DNA of 64,000 nucleotides from Bacteroidota bacterium (GTDB lineage: Bacteria > Bacteroidota > Bacteroidia > Bacteroidales > CAIWKO01): positions 150,735 to 214,734 of the forward strand of contig JBAXND010000002.1 in NCBI GenBank assembly GCA_037133915.1. Direction: 5' to 3'. The notes below the pieces were generated by a model, which saw only the letters and a program-made list of their open reading frames with translations, made no database searches and was not told the origin of the DNA. Each line of letters begins with the position of its first letter. Position 1 is the first letter of the stretch. The position numbers and the translations under genes were made by a program. Below, in pieces: positions 26,795-35,420 of the stretch.

Positions 26795-27920
26795 TCCTCA
26801 CGGAACGGAATCCCTGACGAAACACTGCATTTTATTATTGCTTGTATGTGCATGCACCCTTGTTCGTGCTCAACTGCCCAACAGCATCGTTAGCCGTCTG
26901 GTTTTAGAAGGAAAGTATCATTATGGTATTATCATTCCGCATCACGGCAATATGGTGCATCTTACCGATCAGCATATCAGCTTTTTTGAGGTAAATGCCG
27001 GACTGCGCGGAACCGGTGAGAATAAATGGGACCAGTTGTACCGTTATCCTGATAAAGGAATAAGCCTGATGGTTTCTGACCTGGGCGGCTCGCCCTATCT
27101 GGGAAAAATGGTATGCCTGTTCCCATGGCTGAACTATCCCATGGCACAAAGCAAACGGCTTGCCTTCAACTTCAGGTTCGGACTGGGGCTGGCCTATATA
27201 TCAAAGCCATTCGACCGTATTGAGAATTATAAAAATATAGCCATCGGGTCTCATATAAATGCCATGGCACAGGTGCTGTTTGAGCTTAAATGGAAAGCAA
27301 CATCAAGACTTTCATTGGCGGCAGGACTGTCGCTGACACATTTGTCTAACGGTGCCTTCAAAATACCCAATCTGGGGCTCAACATACCTACACTGAGTGC
27401 AGGAGTTACATATAAGATTAATAAAAAAGAACCCGAATTATTCACACAGGAACTTCCACCGTTATCGCGTAAATGGGAGATGGATGTTATTGTGTGGGGC
27501 GGCGTGAGCGAATTATGGGGCGCCGGCGGCGATAAATATCCGGCTTACGGCATCATGACCACATTCAATAAACCGATAAGCCTGAAACGAAAGCTCAGCG
27601 CCGGGTTTGATATTTACTATGACAACGCTTTGCGCGAAGTGCTGCGCCGCGACGGTATAACAGCGAAACTGCCCTTTGAATCGATGCGTGCCGGAATCAC
27701 ATTCGGGCATATACTCACCTTCTCACGCTTATCATTTATAATTCAGGTGGGAGCGTATGTTTACCAGAAAGAAAAAAGTGATGGCTGGGTATACGATCGT
27801 ATGATGTTGCAATATCATATCAATAGGCACATCTTTGTGAATGTTGCACTGAAAACGCACCTTGCAAAAGCTGACCTGATAGAGTGGGGGCTTGGATACC
27901 GGATAGAAAAAAGACATTAG
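26775..27920 (+). CDS. PagL-like acyloxyacyl hydrolase (lipid A 3-O-deacylase family)
   Basis: A predicted outer-membrane beta-barrel hydrolase of 381 residues that would remove an acyl chain from lipid A. A signal peptide (about residues 16-35, ILLLLVCACTLVRAQ) follows a short N-terminal extension. The mature region has the Bacteroidota acyloxyacyl hydrolase pattern: MVHLTDQH, FGLGLAYISKPFDR, NAMAQVLFELKW, and LSLTHLSNGAF with the His and Ser (about residues 189 and 191) that correspond to the PagL catalytic pair. A conserved acidic partner may lie further on. At about 380 residues it is longer than PagL (about 150-190), with an extra C-terminal barrel half. The ATG at 26775 is chosen; a TTG two codons earlier is possible. 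The overlap with kdsB supports an LPS role. Confidence 0.8.
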   Translation: MPRPIYNPHGTESLTKHCILLLLVCACTLVRAQLPNSIVSRLVLEGKYHYGIIIPHHGNMVHLTDQHISFFEVNAGLRGTGENKWDQLYRYPDKGISLMVSDLGGSPYLGKMVCLFPWLNYPMAQSKRLAFNFRFGLGLAYISKPFDRIENYKNIAIGSHINAMAQVLFELKWKATSRLSLAAGLSLTHLSNGAFKIPNLGLNIPTLSAGVTYKINKKEPELFTQELPPLSRKWEMDVIVWGGVSELWGAGGDKYPAYGIMTTFNKPISLKRKLSAGFDIYYDNALREVLRRDGITAKLPFESMRAGITFGHILTFSRLSFIIQVGAYVYQKEKSDGWVYDRMMLQYHINRHIFVNVALKTHLAKADLIEWGLGYRIEKRH

Positions 27921-27945
27921 ACATCAGAAAAAAGACAAAAACACA

Positions 27946-27985
27946 ATTCTCTCTGTGAAATCTTTGTGTACTCTGTGTAATTATA
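27946..27985 (+). repeat. CTCTGTG-rich dispersed repeat, short copy
   Basis: The gap between the convergent genes at 27920 and 28014 holds repeated CTCTGTG/TTTGTGT units. The same words recur in the larger element at 47142-47251. Confidence 0.5.
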
Positions 27986-28013
27986 TTTTTTTTTAAACAC
28001 ATTCACAGATTTT

Positions 28014-28448
28014 CTATTCCGGATTTTTATCGTAATCTACCTCTTTCAGCAGCAATCCGTTTTCATCGTAGAATTTCCACATTCCGATTTTCTTGCCATC
28101 TTTATAGGTGCCATCGAAATGTTTTTTGCCATTTTCATACCAGCCGGTACGTTTTCCGTCGTCAAGACCGTTTTTAAAATTGCCTTCACTCCATTTATTG
28201 CCGTTCTGATACCATGATATCCAAAGACCATCCCGTTTATCATTCAGATATCCGCCTTCCATGTATTTGGCGTGGTTGGCGTAGTAATTCGTTTCCTTGA
28301 TAAGAACACGCGTTGTGCCGTTGTCGGCATACACTTTTACAATTTTAGGCGATCCGTCAGGATATGACTGCTCTACTACCTCCTCTGTTTTAGTTGATAC
28401 GCACGAAAAAAGGAATAGTGAAAGCAGAATAATAAGTTTATTTTTCAT
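28014..28448 (-). CDS. MORN-repeat lipoprotein
   Basis: A 144-residue lipoprotein: the leader LIILLSLFLFSC has a lipobox cysteine at about residue 16. The mature part carries tandem MORN/YwqK-type repeats (GLWISWYQNGNKWSEGNFKNG, GKRTGWYENGKKHFDGTYKDG, GMWKFYDENGLLLKEVDY), each about 22-24 residues with a W-Y-x-N-G core. Databases label this fold as YwqK antitoxin, but no toxin gene is adjacent. Its function is unknown; the repeats may bind peptides or lipids. It ends a minus-strand operon recQ, ompH-like, this gene, with a 15-base gap upstream. Confidence 0.85.
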   Translation of the reverse strand: MKNKLIILLSLFLFSCVSTKTEEVVEQSYPDGSPKIVKVYADNGTTRVLIKETNYYANHAKYMEGGYLNDKRDGLWISWYQNGNKWSEGNFKNGLDDGKRTGWYENGKKHFDGTYKDGKKIGMWKFYDENGLLLKEVDYDKNPE

Positions 28449-28463
28449 AGATGTAAGTGCTGC

Positions 28464-29162
28464 TTAATTGGCTTGCGGCTGTTTCTGGCGGTTTTCCTTA
28501 ATCTTTCCATACTCTTCACTCAGACCTTTCATAACCTCATCCGTGATGTCCAGAGAAGGATCGGCATACAGCAGTGTCCCGCCATACGAACGTTCAAAAA
28601 TGAATGTATAACTCTTTGATTTGTTGAAACGCGCAATATAGCTTACGATGGTATCATGAACTTCCATGTTGCGTTTTTCTTTTTCGGCCATGAGCTGCTG
28701 CGTGAGTTCGGTATCAAGGGCCGTAAGTTCCTGTTGTTTTTTAGCCAGTTTTTCTTCGGTCTTTTTTTGCTCATCGAGTGAAAGCTGTCCTGATGTTCCC
28801 TTTTTCAAATAATCATTGTATTCTTTCTCAAAAGCCGACATGCGACCGCTGTATTGCGACTGCAGGTTCTTTTCATACTCTGCCAGCTCGGTTTTTACGT
28901 CTGCCACGAATTGGTAACGGCTCCATACAGTGTCCGTATTAATAAAGGCAAACTTAGCATTCTGCGAACCGGTATTTGCCGAACCTGCATTTTTACAACA
29001 ATTGTTTTTGAAATAGAGAATAAAAATGGCGACAACTGCAATCAACAATACCGCATTCATGCCAATAAGCCATTTAGAAATTTTATTCTTACATGCGGAT
29101 GGCTTTGGCTCCGCGGGCACAGTCGCTTCGGGCTGTTGTGCATTCTGGATTTCTTCTGTCAT
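28464..29162 (-). CDS. OmpH/Skp-like periplasmic coiled-coil protein, membrane-anchored
   Basis: A 232-residue protein whose Pro/Glu-rich N-terminal tail (1-27) is followed by one membrane segment at about 29-50 (LIGMNAVLLIAVVAIFILYF). The outer part (65-230) matches the OmpH family: FAFINTDTVWSRYQF, then a long charged coiled coil (about 95-165), then YTFIFERSYGGTLLYADPSLDITDEV and LSEEYGKIKE. Skp is a soluble periplasmic holdase for outer-membrane proteins; this version is tethered, so it probably serves near the inner membrane. It sits between recQ (30-base gap) and the MORN lipoprotein (15-base gap). Confidence 0.88.
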   Translation of the reverse strand: MTEEIQNAQQPEATVPAEPKPSACKNKISKWLIGMNAVLLIAVVAIFILYFKNNCCKNAGSANTGSQNAKFAFINTDTVWSRYQFVADVKTELAEYEKNLQSQYSGRMSAFEKEYNDYLKKGTSGQLSLDEQKKTEEKLAKKQQELTALDTELTQQLMAEKEKRNMEVHDTIVSYIARFNKSKSYTFIFERSYGGTLLYADPSLDITDEVMKGLSEEYGKIKENRQKQPQAN

Positions 29163-29192
29163 CAGAATTTTAATCTTTAGGTTATCAATCGT

Positions 29193-31388
29193 TTAGTTAC
29201 CAACTTCAGACATGAATTTGAGACGCATCAGGCGTATCTCTTCTTCTGTAAACTCTTGTTCTCCGAGTTCTTTCAATGCCGCTTCAACGGAATCCGTTTC
29301 TGCGCAGCCAAAATACTCGAAAATTTCTTCCTGGTGGTAGGGGTCAATATATTGGTCAATATAATAATTGATGTCTATTTTAGTCCCGGAACCGACAATA
29401 TGCTCCAACTCATTGATTAAATCACTTATTGTCAGGCTCTTTGTTACTGCAATATCTTCCAAAGGTACCTTGCGGTCAATGTTACGGATAATGTCAACTT
29501 TGAGTCCCGATTTGTTTATCACAGATTTCACCACCATATCCATCGGTCGTGTTATCTCATTTTCCTCCACATATTTGGCTATGAATTCCAAAAATGGTTT
29601 GCCGTATTTCTGCGCTTTTCCGGCGCCCACTCCGGTTATCTGCATCAGTTCGTCCATCTTTACCGGGTAATGGATAGACATGTCCTCTAATGATGGATCC
29701 TGAAAAATAACAAAGGGCGGTAGCGACTCCTTTCGGGATATTTGCTTGCGCAAATCTTTGAGCATGCTGAACAGCGCCATATCGGCGGTTGATACCTTGG
29801 CGGAAGATGAAACAAAATCATCGTCATCGGCATTTTCATAGTCATGATCATGAGTGAGCATAACCGACCATGGCTCTTCAAGAAATTTCTTCCCGTCGGC
29901 AGAAATCTTCAGAATACCGTAATTTTCTATGTCTTTTAACAGCAGTCGGTGAATGAGTGCCTGCCTGATGACCGCATTCCAGAATTTCTCATCATTATCG
30001 GCGCCTTTGGCAAAAACGTTTAGGTTGTTGTGCTTAAACGCCTTGATATTGGCGGTTGTTTTGCCGACAATAATATTGATAAGGTGCACTGCCTTGAATT
30101 GTTCCTTCACTTCCACAACGGCTTCGAGCACTGTTGTCAGATAATCACTGCCTTCAAATTTTTGCTTAGGATGAAGGCAATTGTCGCAGTTCTGGCAATT
30201 TTCTTCAGGGAATATTTCTCCGAAATAATGGAGCAGTTGGGTGCGGCGGCATACGGCAGATTCGGCGTAAGCAATCGTTTCTACAAGCAACTGACGAGCA
30301 ATTTCCTGTTCAGCTACCGGCTTGCCCTTGGTGAATTTCTCAAGTTTTTGAATGTCGTCGTAGGAATAATAGGCAATACAGTTTCCTTCGCCGTCGTCGC
30401 GTCCTGCCCGTCCCGTTTCCTGATAATAGCCTTCCAGACTTTTGGGTATGTCGTAGTGAATCACAAAGCGCACGTCGGGTTTGTCTATACCCATACCGAA
30501 GGCGATGGTAGCCACAATCACATCAATTTCTTCCATCAGGAATTTATCCTGGGTTTCGGCACGCATAACCGATTCAAGCCCCGCATGATAAGGTAATGCA
30601 CGAATGCCGTTTACCTGAAGTGTGCTTGCAAATTCCTCAACACGTTTGCGGCTCAGGCAGTAAATAATGCCCGATTTGCCCATGTTTTGTTTGATGAAAC
30701 GAATAATATCCTTGTCAATATCTTTGCCTTTGGAGCGTACTTCATAATACAGATTCGGTCTGTTGAACGAAGATTTAAAGATATCGGCATCCATCATGTT
30801 CAGGTTCTTCTGAATATCAGACTGCACCTTGGGTGTGGCGGTTGCCGTAAGAGCAATAACAGGTACATCCTTACCAATTGCCTTTATAATCGGGCGAAGG
30901 CGGCGGTATTCAGGTCTGAAATCGTGTCCCCATTCCGAAATACAATGAGCTTCGTCAATGGCATAAAAAGAAATTTCAATAGTTTTCAGAAACTCAATAT
31001 TATCTTCTTTTGTAAGCGATTCGGGTGCCACATAAAGCAGCTTTGTCTTCCTGTTTACCAGATCATCTTTTACATCGGCAATTTCCTGTTTGGAGAGCGA
31101 AGAGTTTAAAAAATGCGCAATTCCCTTGTCAACACCGAAATTACGGATGGCATCAACCTGATTTTTCATCAGTGAGATAAGGGGAGAAACAATAATGGCA
31201 GTGCCTTCGCTGATAAGAGCCGGTAACTGATAGCATAATGATTTTCCGCCACCTGTAGGCATAATAACAAAGGCATCACGGCCACTGAGTAAACTTTTAA
31301 TAACGGCTTCCTGATTTCCTTTAAAGGAACTGAACCCGAAAAAATCTTTCAGAACCTTATGCAAGGAAATATCATCTTTGACTTTCAT
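29193..31388 (-). CDS. recQ: ATP-dependent DNA helicase RecQ
   Basis: 3'-5' DNA helicase for recombination and fork repair; 731 residues. Walker A is MPTGGGKSLCYQLPAL, motif II is IDEAHCISEWGHDFRPEYRRL, motif VI is QETGRAGRDDGEGNC. The RQC zinc site uses CRRTQLLHYFGE and CQNCDNCLHP, followed by the winged-helix part and an HRDC domain (about residues 540-615, VGAGKAQKYGKPFLEFI). A C-terminal extension of about 100 residues after HRDC is typical for Bacteroidota RecQ. It is first in the recQ-ompH-MORN transcript order. Confidence 0.95.
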   Translation of the reverse strand: MKVKDDISLHKVLKDFFGFSSFKGNQEAVIKSLLSGRDAFVIMPTGGGKSLCYQLPALISEGTAIIVSPLISLMKNQVDAIRNFGVDKGIAHFLNSSLSKQEIADVKDDLVNRKTKLLYVAPESLTKEDNIEFLKTIEISFYAIDEAHCISEWGHDFRPEYRRLRPIIKAIGKDVPVIALTATATPKVQSDIQKNLNMMDADIFKSSFNRPNLYYEVRSKGKDIDKDIIRFIKQNMGKSGIIYCLSRKRVEEFASTLQVNGIRALPYHAGLESVMRAETQDKFLMEEIDVIVATIAFGMGIDKPDVRFVIHYDIPKSLEGYYQETGRAGRDDGEGNCIAYYSYDDIQKLEKFTKGKPVAEQEIARQLLVETIAYAESAVCRRTQLLHYFGEIFPEENCQNCDNCLHPKQKFEGSDYLTTVLEAVVEVKEQFKAVHLINIIVGKTTANIKAFKHNNLNVFAKGADNDEKFWNAVIRQALIHRLLLKDIENYGILKISADGKKFLEEPWSVMLTHDHDYENADDDDFVSSSAKVSTADMALFSMLKDLRKQISRKESLPPFVIFQDPSLEDMSIHYPVKMDELMQITGVGAGKAQKYGKPFLEFIAKYVEENEITRPMDMVVKSVINKSGLKVDIIRNIDRKVPLEDIAVTKSLTISDLINELEHIVGSGTKIDINYYIDQYIDPYHQEEIFEYFGCAETDSVEAALKELGEQEFTEEEIRLMRLKFMSEVGN

Positions 31389-31546
31389 TTCATCATTAAT
31401 TAATCGTGCGAAAAATTTCGCGGGAGTAGCGTATAAACCTCTATAATATAATTTTTTGGTTACCCTAAAAGTACTACGAAATTACAAATAATCGATGAAA
31501 TTTTTTGAATTGTTTTCCTAACAAAAATTTAACATGAAAAGCGGCT

Positions 31547-31577
31547 TTTGCTTTATTGGTAATATTTTCTAATTTTA
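31547..31577 (+). promoter_or_regulatory. Promoter of the TMTC-like gene
   Basis: TTTG at 31547-31550, a 19-base gap, and TAATTTTA at 31570-31577 (one mismatch at the last base of TAnnTTTG), 25 bases before the ATG at 31603. The 19-base spacing is the same as in the stronger promoter at 49112. Confidence 0.6.
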
Positions 31578-31602
31578 CCCTGCAATAAAAAAAATCTGTC
31601 GG

Positions 31603-33687
31603 ATGGATAAAAAGAAATTAGTTTTTTTTGCACTTTCAGTTGTTTTGCTTGCCGCAACCATTGTCACCTATTCAAATCATTTTAAAAATGATTTTCATTT
31701 CGATGATTCGCACACTATAAATAATAATATTTATATCCGCGACATCGGGAATATCCCCCGTTTTTTCACTGACCTGAAAACCTTTGGGTCCATGCCCGAT
31801 AACCTTGGCTACAGACCTATAGTTACCGCTTCTACAGCCATTGATTACAAGCTGGGCGGAGGTTTGAACCCGTTTTACTTTCATCTTTCCATGTTTATTG
31901 TTTTTCTGCTTCAGGGTATAATCATGTTTTTTGTGTTCCTTAAAATATTCGACAAAACCATCAAACATCAGTGGAATGCCCTGCTGGCATTTTTTGTGAC
32001 TGCCGTTTACATGCTGCATCCGGGGAATGCCGAAACCATCAATTATATTTCGGCCCGCTCCGATTCTTTTTCTACGTTTTTCGTGGTATTGGGGCTGTTT
32101 CTTTACATGTATTCGCGGATATGCCGTAAATTCTGGATTTATACAATACCGGTTATTCTGGGGGTTCTTTCCAAACAGTCGGCAGCCATGTTCCCCTTAC
32201 TGCTGTTTGTTTATGTATACCTGTTTGAAGTTAAACCCGATAAAAATAATCTGCTCGGCAAAAATAATTTTATAGCCTTGTGGAAGTCGTTTGTGCGGGT
32301 GTTGCCCGCATTGCTGGTCACTTTTGGCGTCTCTGCCTTAGTGGAAATAATGGTGTCAAAACAGGCGGGTACGGGCTTTTTGGATACGCCACCCGATTCT
32401 TCGCTTAAGTATTTAAGCTATGTAATTACCCAGCCTTATGCCTTATTCACGTATTTCGGAAGCTTTTTTATTCCCAATAACCTCAGCTCCGATCCCGGAA
32501 TGGAGGTGTTTTCCACCTGGAAAAATCTGAACCTATGGATCGGTCTCGTTTTCGTGGCGGTCATGCTGTTTATCGCGATTGCCGGCATCCGTAAGGAAAC
32601 ATACCGACCGGTATCTTTTGGAATTCTGTGGTTTTTTATATGTTCTATTCCCACATCTGTGCTGGCTGAATTAACGCAACCGGCAAACAGCCACCGGCTT
32701 TTTTATGTATATGTGGGACTGGCGCCTGCCGTGTTGTGGGTTTTATATCTTTTCGTACTGAAAATCGCACCCGTTTTTAAAGAACGTAATCTGGTCCGTG
32801 CTCTGATTGCCATTTGTTTGATTCTATTGGTGGCAGAATCAGGCGCTACATGGCAGCGCAACAAGGTGTGGCGCAGTGAAGAATCGCTGTGGGGCGATAT
32901 TGTTCAGAAGAACCCTGAAAATCCCCGTGCACTGATGAATTACGGTCTTACCTTAATGGCAAAAGGCAATTATTCGGATGCCGAATACAACTACAGAAAA
33001 GCATTGAAGTTTTGGCCCAACTGGCTGTATCTGCACATCAACATGGGTATTGTGAAAGAGGCTACAGGAGCCAACGCCGAAGCGGAACAGTGGCTGCTCA
33101 ACGCAATTCGTCTGGGTCAGAGAAGCCCGGAAGGATATTATTACTACGCTCGCTTTTTACGCAATCAGAAACGGAACGACCAGGCTGTCGCGAATCTTAA
33201 AACCGCGCTTCAGGTGTCGCCCGCTCATCTTGAAAGCCGCTACATGCTTATGGATTTGCTTGCTCAGATGGAGATTTGGGATGATCTTCAGGCAACAGCA
33301 CAGGAAACGCTTAAAATATTGCCGGGCGATGCGAACGCTCTGGCATATCTGGAGATGGCCAAGAATAAAAAAGGCAGCGCGGAAAGAGCCGAAGAAGAAC
33401 TGAAAAGCAATCCTACACCCGAAGGCTATCTCAACCTCAGCCTGATTTATTATAACCGGAGTGAATTTGAGAAATGCATACAGGCCTGCAACGACGCTCT
33501 TAAGCTAAAGCCCGATTATGCAGAAGCCTATAATAACATCTGTTCGGCATACAATGCCATGAAAAAATGGGACGAAGGTATGCGTGCCTGCGAAAAGGCT
33601 CTCAAGCTCAAACCGGACTACGAACTTGCGAAGAATAATCTGGCATGGGCAACGTCTGAAAGAAACAAGCTAAAAAAAAGTAATTGA
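31603..33687 (+). CDS. GT-C fold membrane protein with C-terminal TPRs (TMTC-like)
   Basis: A 694-residue protein. Residues 1-420 have about ten membrane segments; the first outer loop contains FHFDDSHTINNN, resembling the DD motif seen in TMTC-type O-mannosyltransferases and other GT-C enzymes, and the loop ARSDSFSTFF matches a later family segment. Residues about 440-690 are tetratricopeptide repeats (NYSDAEYNYRKALKFWPN, SEFEKCIQACNDALKLKPDYAEAYNN, WDEGMRACEKALKLKPDYELAKNN). The same domain order occurs in eukaryotic TMTC1-4, suggesting polyprenol-linked sugar transfer to protein in the periplasm, which is inference. It stands alone on the plus strand, convergent with the glycan locus downstream. 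Confidence 0.8.
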   Translation: MDKKKLVFFALSVVLLAATIVTYSNHFKNDFHFDDSHTINNNIYIRDIGNIPRFFTDLKTFGSMPDNLGYRPIVTASTAIDYKLGGGLNPFYFHLSMFIVFLLQGIIMFFVFLKIFDKTIKHQWNALLAFFVTAVYMLHPGNAETINYISARSDSFSTFFVVLGLFLYMYSRICRKFWIYTIPVILGVLSKQSAAMFPLLLFVYVYLFEVKPDKNNLLGKNNFIALWKSFVRVLPALLVTFGVSALVEIMVSKQAGTGFLDTPPDSSLKYLSYVITQPYALFTYFGSFFIPNNLSSDPGMEVFSTWKNLNLWIGLVFVAVMLFIAIAGIRKETYRPVSFGILWFFICSIPTSVLAELTQPANSHRLFYVYVGLAPAVLWVLYLFVLKIAPVFKERNLVRALIAICLILLVAESGATWQRNKVWRSEESLWGDIVQKNPENPRALMNYGLTLMAKGNYSDAEYNYRKALKFWPNWLYLHINMGIVKEATGANAEAEQWLLNAIRLGQRSPEGYYYYARFLRNQKRNDQAVANLKTALQVSPAHLESRYMLMDLLAQMEIWDDLQATAQETLKILPGDANALAYLEMAKNKKGSAERAEEELKSNPTPEGYLNLSLIYYNRSEFEKCIQACNDALKLKPDYAEAYNNICSAYNAMKKWDEGMRACEKALKLKPDYELAKNNLAWATSERNKLKKSN

Positions 33688-33699
33688 GCTCCGGGACAA

Positions 33700-34629
33700 T
33701 CAACCACCGGGCAGCTTCCGCTTCCTGAAAATAAGGTCGAGCGCAAACACAATCAGTAACAGCAGAATCTCCGATAAGGTCATCCATAAGCGCGATATCA
33801 GCGATATGAGTGACGACATGGCTGTTGTGAGTACCAGTGATAATGTAAATATCAGTACTCCCTCACGCACTCCCAGTCCGGCAGGTGCAAAAACAGATAC
33901 AAACCCTATGATGCCTGCTATTGCAAATGCTCCTGTGATGAAAAAATAATGCTCAACCGAAAGCGCGTAAAAAGAATTAATGAAAAAATAAAAAGCCCAG
34001 CCAAAAATCAGCCACGTACATATAAACAACAACAACGTTATGAGAACACGGCCAAACGATATCGTCAGGAGTATCTTTTCTTTTTTAAATATTCTGAAAA
34101 ACACATTCATGATAAACTGAAGTACCGGCGGATACACGAACACAAAACAGCCGGCAGCCAGCCCGAGGAATAAATATTTGTAAGGAACCAGTTCTTTTAT
34201 ACCGGAGAAAAATATGGATGCAAGAGCAATGATAATCGCGGCAAGCGTTGAAAGAATGAATTCCTGAACCGAGCATGCGGCTATATTTTTTTTAGGAATA
34301 TTTTTTTTCTCGTAACTGAATAATAATATGCCGTATGAAAACACTTTTCCCGGGATGTATTTTCCGAAATCGGCATATATCCTGAGTTTGATGGCCTCAA
34401 AAACATTGATGGCACAATGGTTCTGAATGGTGATGATGTGCCAGATGAGCGCATTAAATAATAAATGAACAAAATACACCAGTACTGAAAGCAGCAGAAA
34501 TCCTGAATTAAAGCTGATTTCACGAAGATTAATGTTGTTAAAATTCAGGTACAGATATCGGATGATGAAAAAGAAAATCAGCAGTATGACTGTGTATTTC
34601 GCGATTTTTAACAGCGTATCTTTTTTCAT
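33700..34629 (-). CDS. Flippase-like membrane protein (UPF0104/AglD family)
   Basis: A 309-residue protein with about eight membrane segments, from the lysylphosphatidylglycerol synthase TM region family. Motifs typical of the group are GKYIPGKVFSYG near residue 90 and FAPAGLGVREGVL near residue 255. There is no C-terminal synthetase domain, so it is the flippase-like, not the MprF, form. It likely moves or helps build a polyprenol- or lipid-linked sugar. It overlaps the methyltransferase gene by four bases (ATGA) and is the last gene of the glycan locus. Confidence 0.85.
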   Translation of the reverse strand: MKKDTLLKIAKYTVILLIFFFIIRYLYLNFNNINLREISFNSGFLLLSVLVYFVHLLFNALIWHIITIQNHCAINVFEAIKLRIYADFGKYIPGKVFSYGILLFSYEKKNIPKKNIAACSVQEFILSTLAAIIIALASIFFSGIKELVPYKYLFLGLAAGCFVFVYPPVLQFIMNVFFRIFKKEKILLTISFGRVLITLLLFICTWLIFGWAFYFFINSFYALSVEHYFFITGAFAIAGIIGFVSVFAPAGLGVREGVLIFTLSLVLTTAMSSLISLISRLWMTLSEILLLLIVFALDLIFRKRKLPGG

Positions 34630-35420
34630 AGACCGGTTTGCTTTGATTTTTCAACCCGCAGAAACACGTGCAGTGACGGAAGTCTGCATTTCGCGAAAAC
34701 TGAATCTAATGCATTCGTAAATCTATAAACTAATTGCATACGCCTGAATATCCGTGCCAGAATATACAGCGGAATTATGCATCCGGTGGTTACCGGCATT
34801 CTTCTTTCGTTGACGATTACACCGCCGCATTGTACAATCATTTTTTTCAAAGCCCTTGCGGAGAAGCAATTTCCTGCGGTGGTGCTTTTTTGTTTTGAAA
34901 AAAGATTCAGCAGACCAAATCCTGAAGAAACAATTTTTCCCGATTTCAAAGGTTCAATAAAAATGATGCTTCCGTTTTCGGTCAGGTGTTTGAATAACCT
35001 GCACAATGTTGTTTCCAGCTCCGGTGCCGGAACATACATAAGTACGGCAGCGCAAATGATGATATCAAATTTGCCCGTGTTTTCGGGCAGGGCACCAAGA
35101 TTTCCGGTAAATGCAGGTTTGCCCGTATTGGCAGTGTATAAGGCAACATAATTACTGCTCACATCCATGCCGCAGACATCTGCCTTTGGAAACTTTTTCA
35201 GAATTTCCAAAGATATCCGGCCATAACCGCAGCCGGCATCCAGTATTCTTTGGTCCGGATTATCATTGATGTTATCAAGAATAAAATCCGTCTGTGCACG
35301 ATGAATATGCATATTAAGCGAATCAGGAAACCGTTTGAATAAAACGCCTTTCGGATGATTCTGATGCTCCGAACTTCGCTGTTCCCACAAAAGCCTGTTG
35401 GTTTCCTGTTCTGTATTCAT
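34626..35420 (-). CDS. Class I SAM-dependent methyltransferase
   Basis: A 264-residue methyltransferase. The AdoMet-binding loop is ILDAGCGYGRISLEILKKFPKADVCGMDVS (motif I and the acidic end of beta 2), then FDIIICAAVLMYVP as motif II. The C-terminal third is more hydrophobic and basic (PLYILARIFRRMQLVYRF). The acceptor is not readable; its place between a glycosyltransferase and a flippase-like gene suggests a sugar or lipid-linked sugar. It abuts the GT4 gene with no gap and overlaps the flippase gene by four bases, so translational coupling is likely. Confidence 0.85.
   Translation of the reverse strand: MNTEQETNRLLWEQRSSEHQNHPKGVLFKRFPDSLNMHIHRAQTDFILDNINDNPDQRILDAGCGYGRISLEILKKFPKADVCGMDVSSNYVALYTANTGKPAFTGNLGALPENTGKFDIIICAAVLMYVPAPELETTLCRLFKHLTENGSIIFIEPLKSGKIVSSGFGLLNLFSKQKSTTAGNCFSARALKKMIVQCGGVIVNERRMPVTTGCIIPLYILARIFRRMQLVYRFTNALDSVFAKCRLPSLHVFLRVEKSKQTGL

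Noticed and set aside
28014..28448. YwqK antitoxin of a toxin-antitoxin pair
   Set aside because: The name comes from the MORN-like repeat; there is no toxin gene beside it, and the protein is a lipoprotein.
30030..30596. 188-residue plus-strand open frame inside recQ
   Set aside because: Antisense to an intact RecQ helicase with all motifs; no start signal or domain.
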